In this document: in pieces, positions 17,945-26,045 of the stretch
Layout: every line of letters starts with the position of its first letter
Position numbering within the stretch: position 1 is the first letter of the stretch
From: JBFGFX01 sp965232455
GTDB taxonomy: Bacteria > Pseudomonadota > Gammaproteobacteria > Steroidobacterales > Woeseiaceae
Assembly: GCA_965232455.1 (NCBI GenBank)
Contig: OZ246981.1
Location: forward strand, 1,054,001-1,118,000
Direction of reading: 5' to 3'
Length of the DNA stretch: 64,000 nt
Notes under the pieces: model-generated
Database searches by the model: none
What the model was told of the DNA's origin: nothing
What the model saw: only the letters and a program-made list of their open reading frames with translations
Made by a program: the position numbers and the translations under genes

Positions 17945-18820
17945 ATGAGCGATTCTGTAAAAAAGGGTCTTTTAGCGACCTACTCAAAGCTGCTGCGGCC
18001 ACTAATCAGAATTTTGCTGAGGCACGGGGTTACTTACGCTGAATTATCCGAAGTAATAAAGACGGTTTTTGTGACTATCGCGGCGCAGGAGTTTCGAGTT
18101 CCTGGAAAGAAGATGTCGAAGGCGCGAATCGCAATTGTCACAGGGCTTACGAGAAAAGAGGTACAGCGACTAACCGCTACAGATCAGGAGGAGCGATTCA
18201 AACTAAGAACAAACCTAAGCCGTATTGGGAGGGTACTTTCTGGTTGGCATACGGACCCTGAATACACAGGTCCATATGGAATGCCGCTAGAAGTTCGTTA
18301 TGACTCAGATGTACCTAATGACGTTACGTTTGTCCGACTCGTTCAGCAATACAGTGGAGACATGACGCCGCGTGCAATGCTGGATGAATTGCTGAGAGTA
18401 GGCGCAGTTGTAGAGACGGATCAAAACTGGTTCAAAGTGGTAAGGCGTGAGTATGTGCCACAGACGCTTGCACCGGATTTCCTTGAACGAGTTGGGCGAG
18501 GAATCCATGACTTCATTCATACGGTCGAAGAGAACTTAGAAAAAACGGGAGACGACGAAGGTCGGTTTGAGAGGACCGTAAAGCCAGCAACGGGTATGAA
18601 AGCTGAGCACCTTCCGCTGTTCGACGAATACGTTAGAGAAAAATGCCAGGCGCTTCTTGAGGAGATCGACAATTGGTTGACAAATCTTGAACCACCAGAC
18701 GAAAAACGCGGTGATTCCATCGTGGAAACTGGTGTAGGTATTTACCACTTCGTCGTGAAAGAAGATTTGTCTGAGGTCCCGATAAAAGAATTGCTGGAAA
18801 GCCGAACAAAAAGCGACTAG
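17945..18820 (+). CDS. DUF6502 family protein, probable helix-turn-helix regulator (copy 2)
   Basis: A 291-residue diverged paralogue of the gene at 16619. The same N-terminal plan is present: LRPLIRILLRHGVTYAELSE, then the helix-turn-helix SKARIAIVTGLTRKEVQRLT. Shared later landmarks include VLSGWHTDPEY (copy 1 VLSSWYTYNEF), a conserved helix around SGDMTPRAMLDELLRVGAV (copy 1 GGDIPPGAMRTELKRIGAV), FERTVK and a C-terminal ETGVGIYHFV. Tandem retention of two diverged copies suggests different operators or heterodimers, which is inference. The IDGTG-repeat gene starts 77 bases downstream. Confidence 0.8.
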   Translation: MSDSVKKGLLATYSKLLRPLIRILLRHGVTYAELSEVIKTVFVTIAAQEFRVPGKKMSKARIAIVTGLTRKEVQRLTATDQEERFKLRTNLSRIGRVLSGWHTDPEYTGPYGMPLEVRYDSDVPNDVTFVRLVQQYSGDMTPRAMLDELLRVGAVVETDQNWFKVVRREYVPQTLAPDFLERVGRGIHDFIHTVEENLEKTGDDEGRFERTVKPATGMKAEHLPLFDEYVREKCQALLEEIDNWLTNLEPPDEKRGDSIVETGVGIYHFVVKEDLSEVPIKELLESRTKSD

Positions 18821-18897
18821 ACGGATTTGGTCACAATAACGAAAGGGAAGCGAGGGAAAAAAATAACTCTTTTTAGATTGTTGGAGATCTAAATCAA

Positions 18898-20160
18898 ATG
18901 AGCGACAAGCATGGGCATTGGATTAAACTTCCGAAGAAGCTCGCCTTACCAATTCTTCTAGCGCCATTTATTTGTGGTCAGGCATTTGCTGTCATCGATG
19001 GCACAGGTCGGAACTCAATTGATGGCACCGGCGAGGATGTAATCGATGGCACCGGCCGGAATTCCATCGACGGCACTGGTGAAGATGTTATCGATGGTAC
19101 GGGCCGAAAATCCATAGATGGCACTGGTGAAGATGCGATCGACGGTACGGGCATCGACGTTATCGACGGAACGGGCCGCTATGTGATCGATGGTACGGGC
19201 GATGACAGTATCGACGGCACTGGTGAGGATGTTATCGACGGCACGGGCCGTTACGTTATAGATGGTACCGGCATCGATGTGATCGACGGTACTGGAGGCG
19301 ACAGTATCGATGGCACGGGCGAAGATGTAATTGATGGCACCGGACGCTATGTTATCGATGGCACCGGCATCGATGTGATCGACGGTACGGGCGATGACAG
19401 TATCGACGGCACTGGTGAGGATGTCATCGATGGTACCGGCCGCTATGTGGTTGATGGCACTGGGCGCTACGTTATCGATGGTACAGGTATCGACGTTATT
19501 GATGGTACGGGCGATGACAGTATCGACGGCACTGGTGAGGATGTCATCGATGGTACCGGCCGCTATGTGATTGACGGTACTGGTCGCCGCGTTATCGACG
19601 GTACGGGCGACGATAGCATTGACGGTACCGGTGAAGATGTCATCGATGGTACCGGTCGCTATGTAGTTGACCGCACTAGCCGCTTCGTTATAGACGGCAC
19701 CGGATCGGATGTAATTGACGGCACTGGCGCAGATGTTATAGATGGAACAGGCCGATTCACAATAACCGGTCCAGACCTGCTCGCCCAGGGACAAATCGAT
19801 TATGTCGGTGACGGTTTCATCTCGGTAATGGGTCAGACGGTTCTTGGCAGTGGCGCCGAGTTTGCCGGGTTGGCTCCCGGTGCAACGATAGCCGTTTACG
19901 GTGAAGTCGATGCCGATACCGGCGGTTACGTTGACACTTCGGTACTTGCAATCGCTCCGGCGGGTGTTGACGCCGGAACGCCGGACTTCCTCCGGGGTAC
20001 GGTGGACGCTGTTGATACAGCGCTCGGAATTGCGGTCGTCAGCGGCGTAACGGTCAATTACACCAGTACGCTGGCAACGGGGCAGGCGCCGAAAGTCGGT
20101 GAAGAGTTTGCGGTAAGCGGGCGCAATTACCGGGGATTGGGGGTGATGATCGCTCAGTAG
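18898..20160 (+). CDS. Exported IDGTG-octapeptide repeat protein with C-terminal DUF5666-like domain
   Basis: A 420-residue protein in three parts. Residues 1-31 are a signal peptide (basic WIKLPKK, core LALPILLAPFI, cut after AFA). Residues 33-288 are 32 consecutive octapeptides of the form IDGTGxx[VS]; two units vary in the first residues (VDGTG, VDRTS). Residues 289-420 form a beta-rich domain of two similar halves (GQIDYVGDGFISVMGQTV and LRGTVDAVDTALGIAVVSG) resembling DUF5666. Asp-Gly-rich short repeats suggest a beta-solenoid that may bind calcium, as in RTX proteins, but the period is 8 rather than 9. GGAG is 11 bases before the ATG. The protein lies directly after two DUF6502 genes and may be their regulatory target. 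Confidence 0.85.
   Translation: MSDKHGHWIKLPKKLALPILLAPFICGQAFAVIDGTGRNSIDGTGEDVIDGTGRNSIDGTGEDVIDGTGRKSIDGTGEDAIDGTGIDVIDGTGRYVIDGTGDDSIDGTGEDVIDGTGRYVIDGTGIDVIDGTGGDSIDGTGEDVIDGTGRYVIDGTGIDVIDGTGDDSIDGTGEDVIDGTGRYVVDGTGRYVIDGTGIDVIDGTGDDSIDGTGEDVIDGTGRYVIDGTGRRVIDGTGDDSIDGTGEDVIDGTGRYVVDRTSRFVIDGTGSDVIDGTGADVIDGTGRFTITGPDLLAQGQIDYVGDGFISVMGQTVLGSGAEFAGLAPGATIAVYGEVDADTGGYVDTSVLAIAPAGVDAGTPDFLRGTVDAVDTALGIAVVSGVTVNYTSTLATGQAPKVGEEFAVSGRNYRGLGVMIAQ
18994..19761 (+). repeat. 32 x 24-bp coding tandem repeat (IDGTG octads)
   Basis: 768 bases made of 24-bp units without spacers. Third positions vary (GGC/GGT/GGA, ACC/ACG/ACT), so the protein is conserved more than the DNA. Longer blocks are nearly identical: about 60 bases at 19384-19448 recur at 19504-19568, exactly 120 bases (five units) later, which points to recent slippage or unequal crossing-over. 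Confidence 0.95.
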
Positions 20161-20202
20161 GAGAAAGCTTGACGAGCAGTTCTCGGACAATCGTTTCGGG
20201 GT

Positions 20203-20228
20203 AAAAAAAGTCGGCGTCCCTGCCGACT
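20203..20228 (-). terminator. Possible minus-strand terminator
   Basis: Stem AGTCGGC (20209-20215) and GCCGACT (20222-20228) with a 6-base loop. On the minus strand it is followed by a run of seven T (20209-20203). It could catch read-through from ppiC. Confidence 0.45.
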
Positions 20229-20255
20229 TAGCTCTCGTATCTACTCAAGAAGAAG

Positions 20256-20339
20256 ATGCGAGGGTTGGAGGAGTCGCCCCTGAGCGATGAGGAACAACTC
20301 GCGGCGAACTATAAAAAGTTCGACTCGGAGTTGCTGTGA
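20256..20339 (+). CDS. Possible 27-residue small protein
   Basis: ATG at 20256 after GAAGAAG, ending at TGA 20337-20339. The peptide is acidic and helical (it contains LSDEEQLAANYKKFDSELL). It may equally be a remnant or chance. No known family. Confidence 0.2.
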   Translation: MRGLEESPLSDEEQLAANYKKFDSELL

Positions 20340-20366
20340 ACGGGCTCACAGTTGAGCAAGCGAACG

Positions 20367-20398
20367 CAAAAAAGGGCGCCGTATGGCGCCCTTTTCTT
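20367..20398. terminator. Bidirectional terminator between the IDGTG gene and ppiC
   Basis: Stem GGGCGCC (20374-20380) and GGCGCCC (20385-20391) with loop GTAT. It is preceded by six A and followed by TTTTCTTT, so it can work on both strands. It sits between convergent genes. Confidence 0.8.
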
Positions 20399-20449
20399 TG
20401 GCTTATCTGTTCGTTGTGGAACAGCGTGCCGAGTTAAGTTAAGTAGGCA

Positions 20450-21256
20450 TCACTCGGCTGCGCTCGCGCGAATTTCTTCCAGGTAGCGCTGAAATTTCTT
20501 CTGTTGAACAGCCTGCACGATGTTCTCACGAATGCTGTCCAGCGGCGGGGCTTCCGCCGCACGTGAGTCCTCGCGGAGAATGACGTGCCAGCCAAAATCC
20601 GTCTGCACCGGTGCAGCGGTGTATTTGCCGTCTTCGAGGGTCGCAACGGCATCGGAGAACGGCTTCACCATCTGATCGGGTGAGAACCATCCGAGGTCGC
20701 CGCCGTTCGGACCCGACGGGCCGGTCGATTTCTCTTTTGCAAGTTCCTCGAAGCTGGCGCCCGTATCAAGTTCGGTGATGATGGCCGCCGCGGCGCCCTG
20801 GCTTTCAACCAGAATGTGGCGGGCCTTGAACTGCATCGATGGCGCAGCCGTGGCCTGCACCTCGTATTCGGCGAGGACTTCCTCTTCTGAAACCGTGATG
20901 TTGGTGATGAATTGCGTCGCAACTGCCTGCGCGATCATCGTGCGTGTTTGCAGTTCTATCTGAGCCTGAAGTCGCGGATCGTCCCGGAGAGATTCTGCCG
21001 CGTCTTGCGTGGAAAGCAGATAAAGGTCCTTGAGCTCGTCGAGCAGGACATTGCGTTCCTGCGGCGTGATCTGTGCCGCCGGCCGTTGTGTACGACTCTG
21101 CACATAAAGGTCGAGCACGGCGCTGTCGATGGCGGCGCCGTTGACCGTGCTCACCGTTTCCGCCCAGCTCGTCGAACCCGCCAGAATCGAGAATAGGCCC
21201 GTCAACAGGGCGAGCAGCCGCGTTCCAGCAGGCCTGGAACAGTTGGAGAGGTACAT
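20450..21256 (-). CDS. Periplasmic parvulin-type peptidyl-prolyl isomerase
   Basis: A 268-residue exported PpiC/SurA-like isomerase. The signal peptide covers residues 1-32 (core LLALLTGLFSILAG, cut after SWA). An N-terminal helical chaperone part follows. The parvulin domain (about residues 140-245) has KARHILVESQGAAAA, FEELAKEKSTGPSGPNGGDL, GWFSPDQMVKPFSDAV and TDFGWHVILRED, which are the family signatures. It assists folding of exported proteins. The ATG at 21256 is preceded by AAGGA. It ends the yciB-yciI-bolA-ppiC run, an arrangement common in gammaproteobacteria. Confidence 0.92.
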   Translation of the reverse strand: MYLSNCSRPAGTRLLALLTGLFSILAGSTSWAETVSTVNGAAIDSAVLDLYVQSRTQRPAAQITPQERNVLLDELKDLYLLSTQDAAESLRDDPRLQAQIELQTRTMIAQAVATQFITNITVSEEEVLAEYEVQATAAPSMQFKARHILVESQGAAAAIITELDTGASFEELAKEKSTGPSGPNGGDLGWFSPDQMVKPFSDAVATLEDGKYTAAPVQTDFGWHVILREDSRAAEAPPLDSIRENIVQAVQQKKFQRYLEEIRASAAE

Positions 21257-21304
21257 GTGGAATTCCTTGTTTTGGATTGAGAATCTGGCGTCCGGGTGGC
21301 GGAA

Positions 21305-21577
21305 TTACAGCTCTGCCGGCGCCAGCGCCTTTACGCGAAGTGCATGAATGTCGGACTGTAGCAGATCGCCGAGTGCGGAATAAACCGATCGATGCCGTTC
21401 CAATCGGCTCTGGCCGTCGAAAACCTCCGCGACAATCCGGATATCGAAGTGCCCGCGTCCGTCGGCGGCCCCCGCATGACCCGCGTGCAGCTGCGACTGG
21501 TCCTTGATTCTGAGTTCCAGCGGGGAGAACTCGGCCTCCAGACGCCGTCGAATCTGCTGTTCGCGGCTCTCACTCAA
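21305..21577 (-). CDS. bolA: BolA family protein
   Basis: A 90-residue BolA. The N-terminal helix is REQQIRRRLEAEFSPLELRI, followed by the conserved GHFDIRIVAEVFDGQSRLERHR and the helix VYSALGDLLQSDIHAL with ALR. BolA proteins partner monothiol glutaredoxins in iron-sulfur and redox regulation and affect cell shape. The start overlaps the end of yciI (21574-21577), so translation is probably coupled. Confidence 0.93.
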   Translation of the reverse strand: MSESREQQIRRRLEAEFSPLELRIKDQSQLHAGHAGAADGRGHFDIRIVAEVFDGQSRLERHRSVYSALGDLLQSDIHALRVKALAPAEL

Positions 21578-21873
21578 GGCAATACCCGCTTGAACGGTTT
21601 GACCACCACGCTCCGGTAAACGCCTGCCTCTATATAAGGGTCCGCGTCCGCCCAGGCTTTGGCGTCTTCGAGAGAGTCGAAATCGACGACCACCAGGCTG
21701 CCGCTGAACCCGGCCGGTCCCGGATCCTCGGCGTCGATGGCCGGATGGGGTCCGGCGACGAGCAGGCGTCCTTCGTCAACGAGCGCTCTGAGCCGGGCGA
21801 GATGAGCATCGCGGGCTTTTGCCCGCAGCGCCAGGCTGTCGTCAACGTCGTGGCTGATGATCGCGTACCACAT
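21574..21873 (-). CDS. yciI: YciI-like protein
   Basis: A 99-residue YciI-family protein with a ferredoxin-like fold, starting MWYAIISHDVDDSLALR. The conserved His in GPHPAID and the Asp in VVVDFDSLEDA match the putative active site. The biochemical role is unresolved. The frame stays open far upstream, but the family start is at 21873, where the ATG overlaps the stop of yciB by one base. It sits between yciB and bolA with overlaps at both ends, so it is firmly within this operon. Confidence 0.92.
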   Translation of the reverse strand: MWYAIISHDVDDSLALRAKARDAHLARLRALVDEGRLLVAGPHPAIDAEDPGPAGFSGSLVVVDFDSLEDAKAWADADPYIEAGVYRSVVVKPFKRVLP

Positions 21874-22445
21874 TATTGCTGCTCCTGGTCGGTCGGCTCG
21901 GTGTCCGGCTCGATCTTCGACACGATCCAGTAGATCTGCACGGACATGAAAACGAAGGTTATGGCGGTCAGCCCGAAAACCTTGAAATTGACCCAGAAGG
22001 CTTCGCTGAAAGTGTAGGCGACAAAAATGTTCAGCAGGCCGGCCACAACGAAAAACAGGCCCCAAACCATGTTGAGCTTGCGAATCTGTTGCTCGGAGAT
22101 GTGCTGGGTCGGCAATTCGCCGATCAAATCGAAGAAACGTTGCACCAGTGGTTTTTCTCCCACCCACTGACTGATCAAAAATGCGACCGCCATTGCCCAG
22201 TAGAGCGCGGTCGGTTTCCAGTAGAGGAATTTCGGGTCTCTCAGATAAATCGATATACCGCCGAACGCGAACAGGAACGCCGTTGACCAAAGCAACATCT
22301 TGTCGACTTTTCGCGTCATTCTGTATTTTATCGCCAAACTGATCGGCATCGTGATCATCAGCACGATGATCGCGAAGTAGAGGTCTTTGTAGATGTAGCC
22401 GCCGAGAAACAATATCAGCGGTGCGAAATCGACGAGAAACAACAT
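21873..22445 (-). CDS. yciB: Inner membrane septation/intracellular spread protein YciB (IspZ family)
   Basis: A 190-residue inner-membrane protein with five to six hydrophobic segments. The start MLFLVDFAPLILFLGGYIYK is the family signature. Other landmarks are KPTALYWAMAVAFL and LNMVWGLFFVVAGLLNIFVA. YciB interacts with cell elongation and division proteins and affects the envelope; its exact reaction is unknown. The ATG at 22445 is chosen over longer frames because the family begins there. It is the first gene of the yciB-yciI-bolA-ppiC run and is divergent from the YciO-type gene. Confidence 0.93.
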   Translation of the reverse strand: MLFLVDFAPLILFLGGYIYKDLYFAIIVLMITMPISLAIKYRMTRKVDKMLLWSTAFLFAFGGISIYLRDPKFLYWKPTALYWAMAVAFLISQWVGEKPLVQRFFDLIGELPTQHISEQQIRKLNMVWGLFFVVAGLLNIFVAYTFSEAFWVNFKVFGLTAITFVFMSVQIYWIVSKIEPDTEPTDQEQQ

Positions 22446-22561
22446 GGACGGAATACGGCGGTGGCCAACGTAATGGCGAATAATAGCCCAATTGTCGATT
22501 TGCTCGAAATGCACGGAAACAATCCGAGCAGTGAACTCGGCGGATTGGTTACAATGGGTCC

Positions 22562-23182
22562 ATGGCACGAACCGTTGAAATCCACCCAACAAACCCGCAG
22601 CCTCGCCGCATCGCCGAGGTGGTGGCCGCCATCCGCGCGGGCGGGCTGATCGCCTATCCCACCGATTCGAGTTATGCGCTCGGCTGCCACATCGGCGACA
22701 AGCGCGCCATGGACCGGATTCGCCGAATCCGCAAAACCGACAAGTCGCACAACTTCACGCTGGTTTGCAACGATCTTTCGGAAATCAGCGTTTACGCCCG
22801 CGTGGACAACTGGGCCTACCGGCTGCTCAAGGCGCATACCCCGGGGCCGTATACATTTGTGTTGTCCGCGACGCGGGAGGTCCCGAAACGCCTCCAGAAC
22901 CCCAAGCGGCAGACAATCGGACTGCGCGTTCCCGACCATCCGATCGTCAACGCGATGCTTCAATCCCTCGGTGAGCCCATCATGAGCTCCACACTGTCGC
23001 TTCCTGGCGACGATATGCCGCTGACGGATCCCGCGGAAATCGAGGAGCGAATCGGCAATCAGATCGAGATGATTGTCGACGGCGGCAACGCCGGCATCGA
23101 GCCGACCACGGTCGTTGACCTGTCGAGCGGGGCGGTCGAGGTGCTGAGAGCGGGCCGCGGCGACGTCAGCGCGTTTACCTGA
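22562..23182 (+). CDS. yciO: Sua5/YciO/YrdC family protein (threonylcarbamoyl-AMP synthase type)
   Basis: A 206-residue protein of the Sua5/YciO/YrdC family. Conserved parts are GGLIAYPTDSSYALGC, the RIRRIRKTDKSHNFTL substrate loop (KRxx-type, YciO-like) and TIGLRVPDHPI. TsaC members make threonylcarbamoyl-AMP for t6A in tRNA. This one is closer in layout to YciO, whose activity is weaker or different, so the tRNA role is not certain. It is divergent from yciB and precedes scpA. Confidence 0.88.
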   Translation: MARTVEIHPTNPQPRRIAEVVAAIRAGGLIAYPTDSSYALGCHIGDKRAMDRIRRIRKTDKSHNFTLVCNDLSEISVYARVDNWAYRLLKAHTPGPYTFVLSATREVPKRLQNPKRQTIGLRVPDHPIVNAMLQSLGEPIMSSTLSLPGDDMPLTDPAEIEERIGNQIEMIVDGGNAGIEPTTVVDLSSGAVEVLRAGRGDVSAFT

Positions 23183-23332
23183 CCCGGTCTGCCGCTGATC
23201 TCCGGCATTGTCGACGGTGGCGACGCCGTGTCGGGGTCGCCCACCACCTCTTTGCCGCCCGGTTCCTTAATTACGCTACAATGCGGCCACCCCAGCACCA
23301 CGCCGATCACGCCTGGATAACGACTTCGGACG

Positions 23333-24262
23333 ATGAAACCTGAACTGACCGTTTTGACCAGCAAAGACGCACCGAAACCGGAGCAGGAAGACCAGCTGCC
23401 GGCACAGCACGAGATGCCGTTTGCCGTCGTTGACGGCGAACCCGTCACCGAGCTGCCGCAGGATCTCTACATCCCGCCGTACGCGTTGCAGGTATTCCTC
23501 GAAGCGTTCGAGGGGCCGTTGGATCTGCTTCTCTATCTGATCCGCCGCCAGAACATCGACATCCTGGACATACCGATTGCGGAAATATCACTGCAGTACG
23601 TCCAGTACATCGAAGTGATGAAAGAGATGCAGCTCGAGCTGGCCGGCGAGTACTTGTTGATGGCGGCGATGCTTGCCGAAATCAAATCGCGCATGTTGCT
23701 ACCGCGGCCGCCAAAGGAAGACGAAGAGGAAGAGGATCCGCGCGCGGAGCTGGTGCGGCGGCTGCAGGAATACGAACGCTTCAAGAAGGCCGCGGAAGAT
23801 CTGGGCGAGTTGCCGCGGCTGGAACGTGACACGTTCATCGCAACCGTGGACGCGCCGGAACGGAAGGTCACCGCCGCGCTCCCTGACGTCACGCTGAAGG
23901 AACTGCTGATCGCGTTTCACGAAGTGCTGAAACGTGCAGAGATGTTCTCGAACCTGCACCTGCAACGCGAGCCGTTGTCGGTGCGGCAGCGGATGTCGGA
24001 AATACTGACCCGCGTCAAGGCCAATACGTTCTCGAGCTTCGCCGATCTGTTCGACCCGGAGGAGGGTCGCATGGGCGTGGCGGTTACATTCATCGCCATC
24101 CTCGAACTATTGCGGTCGTCAACTATCGAAGTGGTGCAGGCCGAAGCGTTTGCGCCGTTGCATGTTCGTGCGGCCTCTTCGGTTCGACTGGTGTCCGGCG
24201 ACGAGAGTCCGCTCGACGTTGACGATGGCGACGACGAACCGGCAGCAAATACTGAAAGCTAG
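23333..24262 (+). CDS. scpA: Segregation and condensation protein A
   Basis: A 309-residue ScpA kleisin. The N-terminal SMC-neck-binding region starts near residue 45 (YALQVFLEAFEGPLDLLLYL), with the conserved IRRQNIDILDIPIAEI. The C-terminal winged helix holds RVKANTFSSFADLFD and VAVTFIAILELLRSS. About 45 extra hydrophilic residues precede the usual start. ScpA bridges the two SMC heads and binds ScpB, encoded 15 bases downstream. Confidence 0.95.
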   Translation: MKPELTVLTSKDAPKPEQEDQLPAQHEMPFAVVDGEPVTELPQDLYIPPYALQVFLEAFEGPLDLLLYLIRRQNIDILDIPIAEISLQYVQYIEVMKEMQLELAGEYLLMAAMLAEIKSRMLLPRPPKEDEEEEDPRAELVRRLQEYERFKKAAEDLGELPRLERDTFIATVDAPERKVTAALPDVTLKELLIAFHEVLKRAEMFSNLHLQREPLSVRQRMSEILTRVKANTFSSFADLFDPEEGRMGVAVTFIAILELLRSSTIEVVQAEAFAPLHVRAASSVRLVSGDESPLDVDDGDDEPAANTES

Positions 24263-24277
24263 AGTGTTATACAGCGT

Positions 24278-25120
24278 ATGGACGAAACCGAGATCAAATA
24301 TTTTGTGGAAGCGGCGTTGCTGGCGGCGGGTCGGCCGCTGAAGCTTGGCCAGATTCAGGACCTGTTCGACGGCCGGTCTACACCCGACAAAGCGGTCATC
24401 CGAAAAGCTATCAAGGCGCTTCAGGAGGACTACAAAGAGCGGGGCATTGTCATCGCCGAAGTGGCGTCGGGCTTCCGCATGCAGGTAAAGGCGGCGATGG
24501 CCGACCGGCTGCACAAACTGTGGGAAGAGCGGCCGCCGCGTTACTCGCGGGCATTGTTTGAGACGCTTGCGCTCATCGCCTACCGGCAACCGATGACGCG
24601 CGGCGAGATCGAGGAGATTCGCGGCGTCACGGTCAGCTCCAACATCATCCGTTCCTTGCTGGAGCGGGAGTGGGTGCGCGTCGTCGGTCATCGCGACGTT
24701 CCGGGACGTCCCGCCATGTTCGGCACGACCAGGCAGTTCCTGGACTATTTCGGTTTGAAGAAGCTGGAAGACCTGCCGCCGCTCGCGGATTTGTCCGATT
24801 GGGAGAGCTTGCGCGTGCAGCTCGATCTTCCGGAAGTGGATGAGGGAACGCCGCCGGAACCGGCGGAGGTCAAGGAACTGCCGGTGATGCAGGCCGAGGG
24901 CGGCGAGGAGGAAGAAGAGGAGCCCGACGTCGATCCGGACGCGCTGGCCGAGGCGGAGGCGCTTGCTGACAGCGGCTTCGAGGAGCTCGTCGTCAACGAA
25001 TGGCCGGAGCCGGAGGCGGAATTGACCGCGTCCGTCGAAGTGAAGGATGCCGTCGAGGCGAACGACGCAGCGGACGCGCAGGATGAAAAAGACGCGGATG
25101 CCTCCGTTGGCCGCGCATGA
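24278..25120 (+). CDS. scpB: Segregation and condensation protein B
   Basis: A 280-residue ScpB made of two winged-helix domains (residues 5-85 and 90-165). Signatures are YFVEAALLAAGRPL, SRALFETLALIAYRQPMTRG and VRVVGHRDVPGRPAMFGTT. The C-terminal 100 residues form an acidic low-complexity tail (Glu/Asp/Ala rich) absent from short ScpB proteins. ScpB dimers bind ScpA in condensin. rluB follows 3 bases after the stop. Confidence 0.95.
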   Translation: MDETEIKYFVEAALLAAGRPLKLGQIQDLFDGRSTPDKAVIRKAIKALQEDYKERGIVIAEVASGFRMQVKAAMADRLHKLWEERPPRYSRALFETLALIAYRQPMTRGEIEEIRGVTVSSNIIRSLLEREWVRVVGHRDVPGRPAMFGTTRQFLDYFGLKKLEDLPPLADLSDWESLRVQLDLPEVDEGTPPEPAEVKELPVMQAEGGEEEEEEPDVDPDALAEAEALADSGFEELVVNEWPEPEAELTASVEVKDAVEANDAADAQDEKDADASVGRA

Positions 25121-25123
25121 CGC

Positions 25124-25909
25124 GTGGCCGAGCGAGTTCAAAAGGTCCTCTCGGCGGCCGGTCACGGATCACGCCGCGAAGTCGAGCGCTGGATACGCGA
25201 ACAGCGTCTGACGATCAACGGCCGGATTGCGGAACTCGGCGAAGCCGTCGAAGGCAACGAGCAGTTTGCGCTGGACGGCCGCCGGCTTGTGGTGCGGCCG
25301 TCCCGGGCCGCCCACCGGTATCTCATCTATAACAAACCCGGCGACGAAATCACCAGCCGTTCCGACCCGGAAGGGCGCCGCGTGGTTTTCGATTCCCTGC
25401 CGAAGCTGAAACAAGCGCGCTGGGTCACCGTCGGCAGGCTGGACATGACGACCACCGGTTTACTGCTGTTCACGACGGATGGCAAACTGGCGAACGCGCT
25501 GATGCATCCGTCTTCGAGCATTACGCGACGCTACGCGGTGAGAGTGCACGGCGAGCCGAGCCGGGCGGACCTTGCGAAGCTGCGTTCGGGTATCGAGCTC
25601 GATGACGGAAAGGCCTCTTTCGACTCCATCGAAGCCGCGGGTGGCGAGGGCAGCAATCGTTGGTTTACCGTGACACTGAAAGAGGGCAGGAACCGGGAGG
25701 TGCGCCGTCTCTGGGAAGCGCTTGGTTTTGAGGTTAGCCGCCTGATTCGTACTGCCTACGGGCCGATTGACCTGCCGCGGAAGTTGAGGCGGGGGAAGTT
25801 CGAGAACCTGAGCGTGGGGCAGGTGAGGGCGCTTTACGATGCGGTTGGGCTTCGGCCTCCAGAGGAGTTAAGGCCGGTGATGAAGCGGCGGCGGCGTAAG
25901 CGGCGGTGA
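25124..25909 (+). CDS. rluB: 23S rRNA pseudouridine(2605) synthase RluB
   Basis: A 261-residue RsuA-family enzyme. The N-terminal S4 domain is VQKVLSAAGHGSRREVERWI and the catalytic Asp is in VGRLDMTTTGLLLFT. The motif EGRNREVRRLWEALGFEVSR is typical of RluB/RluF. The C-terminus is a basic tail (KRRRRKRR). It converts one uridine of 23S rRNA domain V. The start is a GTG at 25124, four bases after the scpB stop. scpA-scpB-rluB is a standard operon. Confidence 0.95.
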   Translation: MAERVQKVLSAAGHGSRREVERWIREQRLTINGRIAELGEAVEGNEQFALDGRRLVVRPSRAAHRYLIYNKPGDEITSRSDPEGRRVVFDSLPKLKQARWVTVGRLDMTTTGLLLFTTDGKLANALMHPSSSITRRYAVRVHGEPSRADLAKLRSGIELDDGKASFDSIEAAGGEGSNRWFTVTLKEGRNREVRRLWEALGFEVSRLIRTAYGPIDLPRKLRRGKFENLSVGQVRALYDAVGLRPPEELRPVMKRRRRKRR

Positions 25910-26045
25910 TGTCGCAGGCGGATTGGTGATTTTTTGCCGATCTCCCGAGGTTGCTAAACTTGGTGGGCGAGAGGTCGCTTCGATTTGAGCGGTGGTAGTT
26001 GCTTGTGTCCATGTCAGACAGCGTCGATTAGAGCCAGAACGTGGT

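Noticed and set aside
18994..19761. CRISPR array
   Set aside because: The repeats are contiguous 24-bp coding units without unique spacers, and there are no cas genes.
19015..20190. 391-residue open frame on the minus strand opposite the IDGTG gene
   Set aside because: It is the antisense of a tandem repeat whose period keeps all frames free of stops. It has no signal peptide or start signal, while the plus frame has both.
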